NCBI RefSeq assembly: GCF_024679095.1
Contig: NW_026111283.1
Location: forward strand, 248,001-312,000
Direction of reading: 5' to 3'
Source of the DNA: Eriocheir sinensis
Taxonomy: Eukaryota; Arthropoda; Malacostraca; Decapoda; Varunidae
DNA: 64,000 nucleotides
Shown: positions 1 to 13,700 of the stretch, piece by piece
Layout: each line of letters starts with the position of its first letter
How positions within the stretch are numbered: position 1 is the first letter of the stretch
Position numbers and translations under genes: made by a program
The notes under the pieces: generated by a model
The model's database searches: none
What the model was told of the DNA's origin: nothing
The model's input: only the letters and a program-made list of their open reading frames with translations

Positions 1-1892
1 ATTTGTTTGAAAAGAAATATACAAAATACACATAAAATTAGGTAAATTTGTATTGAAATACATATACAAAATACACATCAAATAATGTAAATTTGAATGA
101 AAATATATAAACAAATACACTTAAAATAACGTAAATTTGTATAAAATATATATGCAAGATACACATTAAATAATGTAAATGTGTATAAAAATATATATAC
201 AAAAAACAAATAGAATAATGTAAGATCGTTTCAAAATAAATACACAGAATATCAATAAAATAATGTAAATTTGTATGAAAATAAAGATGCAAAATTCAAA
301 GAAATTATCGCATGTATTTATAAAAATATATATACCAAAATACACATAAAATATTTAAATTTGTATTGAAATAAATATACAAAATGCATTTACAGTAAGG
401 TAAATTTGAATTTAAAGAGATATTCAAAAATACATATAAAACAATGTAAATTTGTTTCAAAATATATATACGAATACACATAAAATAAAGTAGATTTCTA
501 TAGAAATATATATACAAAATACATATGAAATTATGTATATACGTATAAAAATATATATACAAAATACATATCAAATAATGTAAATTCGTGTCAAAATAAA
601 TAAACAAATATCATGAAAAGAATGTGTATTTGTATGAAAATAAATTTGTATAAAATATATATGCAAGATACACATTAAATAATGTAAATATGTATAAAAA
701 AGTATATACAAAAACCAAATAGAATAATGTAAAATCGTATCAAAATAAATACACCGAATATTAATAAAATAATGTAAATTTGTATAAAAATAAAGATGCA
801 AAATTCCAATAAAATAGCGCATTTCTTATAAAAATATATATACCAAAATACACATAAAATATTTAAATTTGTATTGAAATAAATATACAAAATGCACATA
901 CAATAAGGTAAATTTGTATTGAAAGAGATATGCAAAAATACATATAAAACAATGTAAATTTGTTTCAAAATATATATACGAATACAAATAAAAAAACGTT
1001 GATTTCTATAAAAATATATATACAAAATACACATAAAATTAAGTAAATACGTATAAAAAAATGTATACAAAATACACATAAAATAATGTAAATTCTAATT
1101 AAAATAAATAAACAAAATACCAATAAAAGAATGTGTATTTAGATAAATATAAATATACAAAATACATATACAAAATAAACATAAAATAAGGTAGATTTAT
1201 AAAAAATATATGTACAAAATACACATAAAATAATGTAATTTTATATGAAAATATATATACAAATACACATAAAATACCATGAATTTGTATAAAATTATAT
1301 ATTCAAAATAAATATTAAATAATGTAAAAGCGTATAAAGATATATATACAAAGTACATTTAAAATAAACTAAATTCGTATCAATATAAATCAACAAAACA
1401 CCAATAAAATAATATATATTTGAATGAAAATAAATTTACAAAATACACATAACATAACTAATATTTGTATTAAAATATATACAAAAATACATAGTAATAA
1501 TTTGAGTTTGTATGAAAATAGATATACAAAATACACATAAAACTAGGTAAATTTCTTTTGAAATATATATACAAAATACCCATAAAATATTGTAAATTTG
1601 TGTCAAAATATATAAACAAATACACATAAAATAACGTAAATTTGTATGAAAAATAAATACAAAATACACATAGAATAATATCAATTCGTATCAAAATTAA
1701 TGAGCAGAATATCAATAAAATAATGTAAATTTGTATGAAAATAAAGATGCAAAATACCCAAAAAATAAAGCATATGTTTATAAAAATACAGATACAAAAA
1801 TACACATCGAATAATTAAATTTGTATTAAAATTAATATACAAAATGCGTATATAATAAGGTAAATTTGTATTAAAAAAATATGCAACATACA
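1..1892 (-). repeat. Satellite block 1 (A-rich orientation)
   Basis: A continuous minus-orientation array. From about 90 onward it matches 20,915-22,731 in direct orientation, including the same variant order and the same right-hand junction (J1, 1,886-1,905). The first ~90 bases differ from that copy and instead resemble the array near 33,650-33,740. Confidence 0.9.
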
Positions 1893-2952
1893 CGTTTACT
1901 CATACAAATTTATATTATTTTATTGGTATTTTGTTTATTTATTTTGATACGAATTACATGATTATATATGTATTTTGCACATATTTTTTTATACGTATTT
2001 ACATTATTTAATGTGTATTTTGTTTATATATTTTCATACAAATTTACGTTATTATATGTGTATTTGTATAAATATTTTGATACAAATTTACTTTATTTCA
2101 TGTATTTTGTATATATATTTCAATTCAAATTTAGCTTATTTTGTGTTTATTTTGTATATATTTTCATACAAATTTAATTACTTCTGAGTATTTTTGTATA
2201 TAGTTTTATATAAATTTACGTTATTTTATGTGTATTTTGTATATTTATATTTATACAAATACACATTCTTTTATTGGTATTTTGTTTATTTATTTTGATA
2301 CGAATTTACATTATTTTTTGTGTATTTTGTATACATTTTTTTATACGTATTTACTTCATTTTATGTGTATTTTGTATATATATTTTTATAGAAATCTACG
2401 TTATTTTATGTGTATTCGTATATATGTTTTGAAACAAATTTACATTGTTTTATATGTATTTTGCATATCTATTTCAATACAAATTTGCCTTATTATATTT
2501 GTTTTTTGTGTATTTATTTTAATACAAATTTAATTTTTTGATGTGTATTTTGGTATATATATTTTTATAAATAAAAAAAATTCGTTATTTTATGGGTATT
2601 TTGCTTCTTTATTTTCATACAAATTTACATTATTTTATTAATATTCTGTGTATTTATTTTGATACGATTTTACATTATTCTCTTTGTGTTTTGTACATAT
2701 TTTCTAATACAAATTTACGTTATTTTAAGTGTATTTGTTTATGTATTTTCATTCAAATTTACATTATTTTATGTGTATTTTGTATACATTTTTTATACGT
2801 ATTTACTTAATTTTATGTGTATTTTGTATATATATTTTTATAGAAATCTACCTTATTTCATGTGTATTCGTATATATATTTTGAAACAAATTTACATTGT
2901 TTATATGTATTTTGCATATCTATTTTTGTGTATTCTGTATTTATTTTTGTTA
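1893..2952 (+). repeat. Satellite block 2 (T-rich orientation)
   Basis: This block begins inside junction J1 and ends at junction J2 (2,944-2,963). The first ~860 bp repeat 22,732-23,610 directly. The last ~200 bp are the inverse of 58,870-59,060. It contains a nearly complete run of the 15-monomer variant order starting near 2,230. Confidence 0.9.
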
Positions 2953-4323
2953 TACATAGAATAATGTAAAATCGTATAAAAATAAGCACACAGAATATCA
3001 ATAAAATAATTTAAATTTGTATGAAAATAAAGATGCAAAATACCCATAAAATAAAGCATATTTTTTTAAAAATACATATACAAAAATACACATAGAATAA
3101 TTAAATTTGTATTAAAATTAATATACAAAATGCACATACAATAAGGTAAATTTGTATTGAAAAATACACATAAAATAGTGTAAATTTGTTTCAAAATATA
3201 TATACGAATACACATAAAATAACGTTGATTTCTCTAGGAATATATATACAAAATACACATGAAATGATGTAAATACGTATAAAAATATATATACAAAATA
3301 CACATTAAATACTGTAAATTCGCGTCAAAATAAATAAACAAAATATCAATAAAAGAATGTGTATTTGTATGAAAATAGATATACAAAATACACATAAAAT
3401 AACCTAAATTTGTATCAAACTATATACAAAAATACACAAAAATATTTAAAATTTGTATGAAAATAAATATACAAAATACACATAAAATTAGGTAAATTTG
3501 TATTGAAATACATATACAAAATACACATAAAATAATGTAAATTTGAATGAAAAGACATAAACAAATACACTTAAAATAACGTATATTTGTATAAAAAGAA
3601 ATATACAAAACACAAATAGAATAATGTAAAATCGTATCAAAATAAATACACAGAATATTAATAAAATAATGTAAATTTGTATGAAAATAAGGAAGCAAAA
3701 TACCCATAAAATAACGCTTTTTTTTTATTTATAAAGATATATATACCAAAATACACTTAAAAAAATTAAATCTGAATTAAAATAAATATATAAAAAACAC
3801 ATACAATAAGGTAAATTTGTATTGAAATAGATATGCAAAATACATATAAAACAATGTAAATTTGTTTCAAAATATATATACGAATACACATAAAATAACG
3901 TAGATTTCTATAAAAATATATATACAAAATACACATAAAATGAAGTAAATACGTATAAAAAAATGTATACAAAATACACATAAAATAATGTAAATTCGTA
4001 TAAAAAAAATATACAAAATACCAATGAAAGAATGTGTATTTGTATAAATATAAATATACAAAATACACATAAAATAACGTAAATTTATATAAAACTATAT
4101 ACAAAAATACACAGAAGTATTTTAATTTGTATGAAAATAGATATACAAAATCAGGTAAATTCGTTTCAAATTCAATAAACAAAATTCAGATAAAAGAACG
4201 TATATTTGTAGAAAAAATAAATATACAAAATACACATAAAAAAACGAAAATTTGTATGAAAATATATAAAAAAATAAACAAAAATAATTTCAATTTGTAT
4301 GAAAATAAATATACAAAATACAC
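2953..4323 (-). repeat. Satellite block 3
   Basis: Minus-orientation array between junction J2 and the palindromic junction J3 (4,314-4,333). It is part of the left arm of an inverted duplication whose other arm lies at 57,695-58,878; that copy lacks about four monomers near 58,074. The part from about 3,655 also repeats 14,254-14,909 directly. Confidence 0.9.
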
Positions 4324-6349
4324 ATGTATTTTGTATATCTATTTTCACAGAAATTTAATTACTTTTGTGTATTTTTGCATATAGTTTTATATAAATTTAC
4401 GTTATTTTATTTGTATTTTGTATATTTATATTTATACAATACACATTCTTTTATTAGTATTTTGTTTATTTATTTTGATACGAGTTTACATTATTTTATG
4501 TGTATTTTGTATACCTTTTTTTATACGTATTTACTTCATTTTATGTGTATTTTGTATATTTATTTTCAAAGAAATCTACGTTATTTTATGTGTATTCGTA
4601 TATATATTTTGAAAAAAATGTACATGGTTTTATATGTATTTTGCATATCTATTTCAATACAAATATTTATTTTAATACAAATTCAAATATTTTATGTGTG
4701 TCTTGGTATAAATATTTTTATAAAAAATGCGTTATTTTATGGGTATTTTGCATCTTAATTTTCATACAAATTTACATTATTTTATTAATATTCTGTGTAT
4801 TTATTTTGATACGATTTTATATTATTCTATTTGTGTTTTGAAAAAAAATTTAATACATATTTACATTATTTAATGTGAATTTTTTAAATATATTTTATAC
4901 AAATTTACGTTATTTTAAGTGTATTTATTTATATATTTTCATTCAAATTTACATTATTTTATGTGTATTTTGTAAATGTATTTCCATACAAATTTACCTA
5001 ATTTTATGTGTATTTTGTATATTTATTTTCATACAAATTAAAATTATTTTTGTGTATTTTTGTATATAGTTTTATACAAATTTAGGTGATTTTATGTGTA
5101 TATTGTATATCTTTTTTTATACAAATACACATTCTTTTATTGATATTTTGTTTATTTATTTTGACGCGAATTTACATTATTTAATGTGTATTTTATATAT
5201 ATTTTTATACGTGTTTACATCATTTGATGTGTATTTTGTATATATATTTCTATAGAAATCTACGTTGATTTATGAGTATTCGTATATAGATTTTGAAATA
5301 AATTTACACTGTTTTATGTGTATTTTGCTTATTTTTTCAATACAAATTTACCTTATTGTATATGCATTTTGTATATTAATTTTAATACAAATTTAATTAT
5401 GCTATGTGTATTTTTGTATATGTATTTTTATAAAAATATGCTTTATTTTATGGGTATTTTGCATTTTTATTTTCATACAAATTTACATTATTTTATTTAT
5501 ATTCTGTTTATTTTTTTTTAAACAATTTTACATTATTCTATGTGTATTTTGTATATCTATTTTTATACGTATTTACTTAATTTTATGTGTATTTTGTATA
5601 TATATTTTTATAGAAATCTACGTTATTTTATGTCTTCGTATATATATTTTGAAACAAATTTACATTGTTTTATATGTATTTTTGCATATCTCTTTCAATA
5701 CAAGTTTACCTTATTGTATATGCATTTTGTATATTTATTTCAATTCAAATTTAAATATTTTATGTGTATTTAGGTATATATATTTTTATAAGAAATGCGC
5801 TATTTGAAGGGAATTTTGCATCTTTATTTTCATACAAATTTACATTATTTTATTAATATTCGGTGTATTTATTTTGATACGATTTCACATTATTCTATTT
5901 GTTTTTTGTATATTTTTTTTTATACATATTTACATTATTTAATGTGTATCTTGCATATATATTTTATACAAATTTACGTTATTGTAAGTGTATTTGTTTA
6001 TATATTTTCATTCAAATTTACATTATTCTATGTGTATTTTGTATATGTATTTCAATACAAATTTACCTAATTTTATGTGTATTTTGTATATATCTTTTCA
6101 TACAAATTTTAAATATTTTTGTGTATTTTTGTATATAGTTTTATACAAATTTAGGTTATTTTATGTACGCATTTACATTATTTAATGTGTGTTTTGTATA
6201 TATATTTTTATGCAAATTTACTTAATTTTATGTGCATTTTTGTACATATTTTTTTTTAGAAATTTGCGTTAATTTATGTGTATTTGTATATGTTTTCTCA
6301 TACAAATTTACATTATTTTATTGCTATTTTTTTTATTTATTTTGATACG
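4324..6349 (+). repeat. Satellite block 4
   Basis: Plus array from J3 to J5 (6,341-6,357). It is the inverse of 55,633-57,694 over its full length. The stretch 4,324-5,535 is also a direct copy of 14,910-16,158, and 4,324-4,740 of 16,343-16,760. The translated variants in these copies are almost identical, so the duplications look recent compared with the monomers. Confidence 0.9.
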
Positions 6350-6857
6350 AATGAAAATAGATATACAAAATATACATAAAATAAACTAAATTTGTATTGA
6401 AATATATATACAAAATAAATAAAATAATATAAATTTGTATCAAAGTATTTTAACAGATGCGCATAAAATAACGTAAATTTGTTTTAAAATATACAAAATA
6501 TACATTAAATAATGTAAATATGTATAAAAAAATATATACAAAACACAAATAGAATAATGTAAAATCGTATCAAAATAAATACACAGAATATTAATAAAAC
6601 AATGTAAATTTGTATGAAAATAAAGATGCAAAATACCCATTAAATAACGCATTTTTTTTTAAATATATATACCAAAATACACATGAAAAAATTAATTTGT
6701 ATTAAAATAAATATACAAAATACACATACAATAAGGTAAATCTGTATTGAAATAGATATGCAAAATACATATAAAACAATGTAAATTTGTTTCAAAATAT
6801 ATATACGAATACACATAAAATAACGTAGATTTGTATAAAAATATATATACAAAATAC
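6350..6857 (-). repeat. Satellite block 5
   Basis: A short minus block, inverse of 55,125-55,632. It ends at a J3-like palindromic junction (6,850-6,869), which is also where one large inverted duplication stops and the next begins. Confidence 0.88.
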
Positions 6858-8912
6858 ATGTGCATTTTGTATATTAATTTTATTACAAATTTGATTAATC
6901 TATGTGTATTTTTGTATTTGTATTTTTATAAAAATATACTTTATTTTATGGGTATTTTGCATCTTTATTTTCATAAAAAATTTACATTATTTTATTGATA
7001 TTCTGTGTATTTATTTTGATATGATTTTACATTATTCTATGTGTATTTTGTATATATATTTTATATAAAATGTATTTGTTTTCATTTCATACAAATCTAC
7101 ATTATTTTATGTGTTTTTTGTACATGTATTTAAATACAAATTTAACTGGTTATATGTGTATTTTGTATATCTATTTTGTATGTATATTTTCATAGAAATT
7201 TACTCTATTTTATGAGTATTGGTATATATATTTTGATACAAATTTACATTAATAATGTGTATTTTGCATATCTATTTCAATACAAATTTACTTTATTGTA
7301 CGTGCATTTTGTATATTTATTTTAATACAAATTTAATTATTTTATATGTATTTTTGTATATATATTTTTATGGAAATATGCGTTATTATATGGATATTTT
7401 GCATCTTTATTTTCATACAAATTTACATTATTTTATTGATATTCTCTTTATTTATTTTGATACGATTTAACATTATTCTATGTGTTTTTTGTATATTTTT
7501 TGTATATTTATATTTACATTATTTAATGTTCATTTTGTATATATATATATTTTATCAAAATTTACATTACTTTATGTGTATTTGTTTATATATTTTCATA
7601 CATATTTACATTATTTTATGTGTTTTTTGTACATATATTTTTCTACGTATTTAAATTATTTTATGAGTATTTTGTATATACATTTTCATAAAAAAAATTT
7701 CGTTATTTTATTGTGTGTATAAGTATATATTTTGATACAAATTTTATAGAAATTCATTTTTATTTAATGTGTATTTGTATATTATTTTCATACAAATTTA
7801 TATTATTTTATGTGTATTTTTTCATATATTTCATTACAAATTTTCCTTATTTTATGTTTATTTTGTATATTTATTTCATTCAATTTTAAATTATTTTATG
7901 TGTATATTTGTATTTGTATTTAGGTTATTTTATGTGTATTTTGTATATATATTTTCATCCAAAATTACATTATTTTATTGGTATTTCTTAATTTAATTCG
8001 ATACGAATTTATGTATTTTGTATTTTGTATACATATTTTTATACTCATTTACATTATCTAATGTGTGTTTTGTATATATATTTTTATGCAAATTTATTTA
8101 ATGTTCATTTTTGTACATATATTTTTATAGAAATTTGCGTTATTTTATATATATAGTTTTATATAAATTTACGTTATTTTATGTGCATTTTGTATATTTA
8201 TATTTATACAAATACACATTCTTTTATTGGTATATTGTTTATTTACATTTATACGAATTTAGATTATTTTATGTGTATTTTTTATACATTTTTTTATACG
8301 TATTTACTTAATTTTATGTGTATTTTGTATATGTATTTTTATAGAAATCTACGTTATTTTATATGTATTCGTATATATATTTTTAAACAAATTTACATTA
8401 TTTTATATGTATTTTGTATATCTATTTCAATACAGATTTACCTTATTGTATGTGCATTTTGTATATTTATTTTAATACAAGTTCAAATATTTTATATGTA
8501 TTTTGGTATCAATAATTTTATAAAAAATGCGTTATTTTATAGGTATTTTGCATCTTAATTTTCATTTTATATGTACTTTGTATATATATTTTTATACGCT
8601 CTTACATTATTTAATATTTATTTTGAATATATATTTTTATACAAATTCATGGTATTTTATGTGTATTTGTATATATATTTTCATATAAATTTACATTATT
8701 GTATGTGTATTTTGTACATATATTTTATTACAAATCTACCTTATTTTATGTTTATTTTGTATGTGTATTTTGTATATTTATATTTATCCAAATACACATT
8801 CTTTTATTGGTATTTTGTTTATTTATTTTAAATCGAATTTACATTATTTTATATGTATTTTGTATACATTTTTTTATACGTATTTACTTAATTTTATGTG
8901 TATTTTGTATAT

Positions 8913-9237
8913 TTTTGGGGAGGCGGTGGCTGAGTCGTCAAAGTAACGGCCTCGTGTTCAGGAGGACGCGTTCATTCAATCCCCCAGCACCACAGCTGGG
9001 ATTTTTCAGCCCGCCGCCGTGGCAAAACTTGAATGCCACCACCAGACCACCTATCACCCCCATCAATCAAGATGGATCAAGGCATGATGAGGAGCAAGAT
9101 GGCAGAGGGCATGCAGCAATAACCAATATAAACACTCACCTAAATGGCTGCCTGACCAGACAGAACGGACCATCAGGACCTAAACCCTTGGACCGACCAT
9201 CACCATCGACCATCAGAAAGAAGCCTAGAAAATAAGC
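8913..9237 (+). mobile_element. tRNA-derived SINE, near full length
   Basis: A ~325-bp GC-richer insertion in the satellite. The head (8,917-8,990) resembles a tRNA gene of the Ser/Leu type: an A-box-like TGGCTGAGTCG at 8,927-8,937 and a B-box-like GTTCATTCAAT at 8,970-8,980, which is degenerate. It is followed by an unrelated body and a short A-rich end (AGAAAATAAGC). The matching position in the inverted duplicate (near 24,290) is empty: there the array reads GTATATATATTTTTATAG without interruption. The target is a short TA run, so the duplicated target site is probably TA-rich but cannot be delimited. The body from 9,095 shares ordered blocks with the element at 47,220. An open frame running from the satellite into it is fortuitous. 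SINEs are copied by a partner LINE; which one is unknown. Confidence 0.85.
8927..8980 (+). promoter_or_regulatory. Degenerate RNA polymerase III A and B boxes of the SINE
   Basis: The A-box-like TGGCTGAGTCG starts at 8,927 and the B-box-like GTTCATTCAAT at 8,970, 43 bp apart, a normal spacing for a type 2 internal promoter. The B box departs from the usual GGTTCGAATCC, so present activity is doubtful. Confidence 0.6.
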
Positions 9238-9779
9238 TATATATATATTTTTATAGAAATCTACGTTTTTTTATTTGTATTCGTATATATATTTTGAAAC
9301 AAATTTACATTGTTTTATATGTATTTTTGCATATCTCTTTCAATACAAATTTACCTTATTGTATGTGCATTTTGTATATTTATTTCAATACAGATTTAAA
9401 AATTTTATGTGTATTTTGGTATATATATATTTATAAGAAATGCGCTATTTTATGGGAATTTTGCATCTTTATTTTCATACAAATTTACATTATTTTATTA
9501 ATATTCGGTGTATTTATTTTGATACGATTTTACATTATTCTATTTGTTTTTTGTATATACTTTTTTATACATATTTACATTATTTAATGTGTATCTTGCA
9601 TATATATTTTATACAAATTTATTATCTATTATCTATTTTCATACAAATACACATTCTTTTCATGATATTTTGTTTATTTATTTTGACACGAATTTACATT
9701 ATTTGATATGTATTTTGTATATATATTTTTATACGTATATACATAATTTCATATGTATTTTGTATATATATTTAATAGA

Positions 9780-10796
9780 TATTCAAAATACACATAAAAT
9801 AACCTAAATTTGTATCAAACTATATACAAAAATACACAAAAATATTTTAAATTTGTATGAAAATAAATATACAAAATACACGTAAAATTAGGTAAATTTG
9901 TATGGAAATACATATACAAAATACACATAAAATAATGTAAATTTGAATGAAAATACATAAATAAATACACTTAAAATAACGTAAATTTGTATAAAAAATA
10001 TATTCAAAACACATATAGAATAATGTAAAATCGTATCAAAATAAATACACAGAATATTAATAAAATAATGTAAATTTGTATGAAAATAAAGAGGCAAAAT
10101 ACCCATAAAATAACGCATTTTTTTTATTTATAAAAATATATATACCAAAAAACACACAAAAAAATTAGATTTGTATTAAAATAAATATATAAAAAACACA
10201 TACAATAAGGTAAATTTGTATTGAAATAGATATGCAAAATACATATAAAGCAATGTAAATTTCTTTCAAAATATGTATACGAATACACATAAAATAACGT
10301 AGATTTCTATGAATATATATATACAAAATACACATAAAATGAAGTAAATACGTATAAAAAAAATGTATACAAAATACACATAAAATAATGTAAATTCGTA
10401 TCAAAATAAATAAACAAAATACCAATAAAAGAATTTGTATTTGTATAAATATACAAAATACACATAAAATAACGTAAATTTATATAAAACTATATACAAA
10501 AATACACAGAAGTAATTAAATTTGTATGAAAATATATACAAAATACACACAAAATAAGCTAAATTTGAATTGAAATATATATAAAATACATGAAATAAAG
10601 TAAATTTGTATCAAAATATTTATACAAATACACATATAATAACGTAAATTTGTATGAAAATATATAAACAAAATACACATTAAATAATGTAAATACGTAT
10701 AAAAAAATGTGTGCAAAATACACATATAATCATGTAATTCGTATCAAAATAAATAAACAAAATACCAATAAAATAATATAAATTTGTATGAGTAAA
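9780..10796 (-). repeat. Satellite block 7
   Basis: Minus array between junctions J4 and J1 (reverse copy, 10,786-10,805). It is the inverse of 22,732-23,760 and belongs to the 6.7-kb inverted duplication. Confidence 0.9.
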
Positions 10797-13700
10797 CGTG
10801 TATGTTGCATATTTTTTCAATACAAATTTATCTTATTATATACGCATTTTGTATATTAATTTTAATACAAATTTAATTATTCGATGTGTATTTTTGTATC
10901 TGTATTTTTATAAACATATGCTTTATTTTTTGGGTATTTTGCATCTTTATTTTCATAGAAATTTGCATTATTTTATTGATATTCTGCTCATTCATTTTGA
11001 TACGAATTGACATTATTCTATGAATATTTTGTATATATTTTTCATACAAACTCAAATTATTTCTATGTATTTTTGTATATATTTTAATACAAATTTTAGT
11101 TATGTTATGTGTATTTTGTAAATTTATTTTGATTAAAATATATATTATTTTATTGGTGTTTTGTTGATTTATATTGATACGAATTTACATTATTTTATAT
11201 GTACTTTGTATATATATTTTTATACGCTTTTACATTATTTAATATTTATTTTGAATATATATTTTTATACAAATTCATGGCATTTTATGTGTATTTGTAT
11301 ATATATTTTCATATAAATTTACATTATTTTATGTGTATTTTGTACATATATTTTATTACAAATCTACCTTATTTTATGTTTATTTTGTAAATGTATTTTG
11401 TATATTTATATTTATCCAAATACACATTCTTTTATAGGTAATTTGTTTATTTATTTTAAATCGAATCTACATTATTTTATGTGTATTTTGTATACATTTT
11501 TTTATACGTATTTACTTAATTTTATGTGTATTTTGTATATATATTTTTATAGAAATCTACGTTTTTTTATTTGTATTAGTATATATATTTTGAAACAAAT
11601 TTACATTGTTTTATATGTATTTTTGCATATCTCTTTCAATACAAATTTACCTTATTGTATGTGCATTTTGTATATTTATTTCAATACAAATTTAAATATT
11701 TTATGTGTATTTTGGTATATATATTTTTATAAGAAATGCGCTATTTTATGGTAATTTTGCATCTTTATTTTCATACAAATTTACATTATTTTATTAATAT
11801 TCGGTGTATTTATTTTGATACGATTTTACATTATTCTATTTGTTTTTTGTATAAACTTTTTTATACATATTTACATTATTTAATGTGTATCTTCCATATA
11901 TATTTAATACAAATTTATTATCTATTATCTATTTTCATACAAATACACATTCTTTTCATGATATTTTGTTTATTTATTTTGACACGAATTTACATTATTT
12001 GATATGTATTTTGTATATATATTTTTATACGTATTTACATAATTTCATATGTATTTTGTAAATATATTTCTATAAAAATCTACTTTATTTTATGTGTATT
12101 CGTATATATATTTTGAAACAAATTTACATTGTTTTATATGTATTTTTGAATATCTCTTTTAATACAAATTTACCTTACTGTATATGCATTTAGTATATTT
12201 ATTTCAATACAACATTAAATATTTTATGTGTATTTTGGTAAATATATTTTTATAAAATATGCGATAATTTTTGGGAATTTTGCATCTTTATTTTCATACA
12301 AATTTACATTATTTTATTGATATTCTGTGTATTTATTTTGATACGATTTTACATTATTCTATTTGTTATTTGTATATATTTTTTTTATACACATTTACAT
12401 TATTTAATGTGTATCTTGCATATATATTTTATACAAATTTACGTTATTTTAAGTGTATTTGTTTATATATTTTCATTCAAATTTACATTTATTTTAATTA
12501 GAAATTACATTATTTTATGTGTAATTTGTATACATTTTTTTATACGTATTTAATTAATTTTATGTGTATTTTGTATATATATTTTTTATAGAAATCTACG
12601 TTTTTTTATTTGTATTCGTATATATATTTTGATACAAATTTACATTGTTTTATATGTATTTTTGCATATCTCTTTCAATACAAATTTACCTTATTGTATG
12701 TGCATTTTGTATATTTATTTCAATTCAAATTTAAATATTTTATGTGTATTTTGTTATATATATTTTTATAAGAAATGCGCTATTTTATGGGAATTTTGCA
12801 TCTTTATTTTCATACAAATTTACATTATTTTATTAATATTCGGTGTATTTATTTTGATACGATGTTACATTATTCTATTTGTTTTTTTATATACTTTTTT
12901 ATACATATTTACATTATTTAATGTGTATCTTGCATATATATTTTATACAAATTTATTATCTATTATCTATTTTCATACAAATACACATTCTTTTCATGAT
13001 ATTTTGTTTATTTATTTTGACACGAATTTACATTATTTGATATGTATTTTGTATATATATTTTTATACGTATTTACATAATTTCTTATGTATTTTGTATA
13101 TATATTTCTATAGAAATCTACTTTATTTTATGTGTATTCGTATATATATTTTGAAACAAATTTACATTGTTTTATATGTATTTTTGAATATCTCTTTCAA
13201 TACAAATTTACCTTACTGTATATGCATTTTGTATATTTATTTCAATACAAATTTAAATATTTTATGTGTATTTTGGTAAATATATTTTTATAAAAAATGC
13301 GATAATTTTTGGGAATTTTGCATCTTTATTTTCATACAAATTTACATTATTTTATTGATATTCTGTGTATTTATTTTGATACGATTTTACATTATTCTAT
13401 TTTTTTTTTTATATATATATATATTTTTATACACATTTACATTATTTAATGTGTATCTTGCATATATATTTTATACAAATTTACGTTATTTTAAGTGTAT
13501 TTGTTTATATATTTTCATTCAAATTTACATTATTTGATGTGTATTTTGTATATGTATTTCAATACAAATTTACCTAATTTTATGTGTATTTTGTATATTT
13601 CTTTTCAAACAAATTTATATTATTTTTGTGTATTTTTGTATATAGTTTTATACAAATTTAGGTTATTTTATATACGCATTTACATTATTTAGTGTGTGTT

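Larger units (their letters stand above)
6858..9779 (+). repeat. Satellite block 6, interrupted by a SINE
   Basis: Plus array forming the outer part of the left arm of the 6,858-13,530 / 19,865-26,350 inverted duplication; its counterpart is 23,763-26,350. A ~325-bp SINE (8,913-9,237) is present here and absent from the counterpart near 24,290. Monomers at 7,500-8,100 are more diverged and irregular than elsewhere. The block ends at junction J4 (9,771-9,790). Confidence 0.9.

Noticed and set aside
8917..8990. Functional tRNA gene
   Set aside because: Only A- and B-box-like segments survive. The B box is degenerate, no clean acceptor or anticodon stem can be drawn, and a second, headless copy of the family exists, so it is a SINE head.
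8699..9235. A 178-codon open frame running from satellite into the GC-rich islet
   Set aside because: It joins satellite translation to the SINE body. The SINE part has no protein similarity that I recognise and the frame depends on the insertion.
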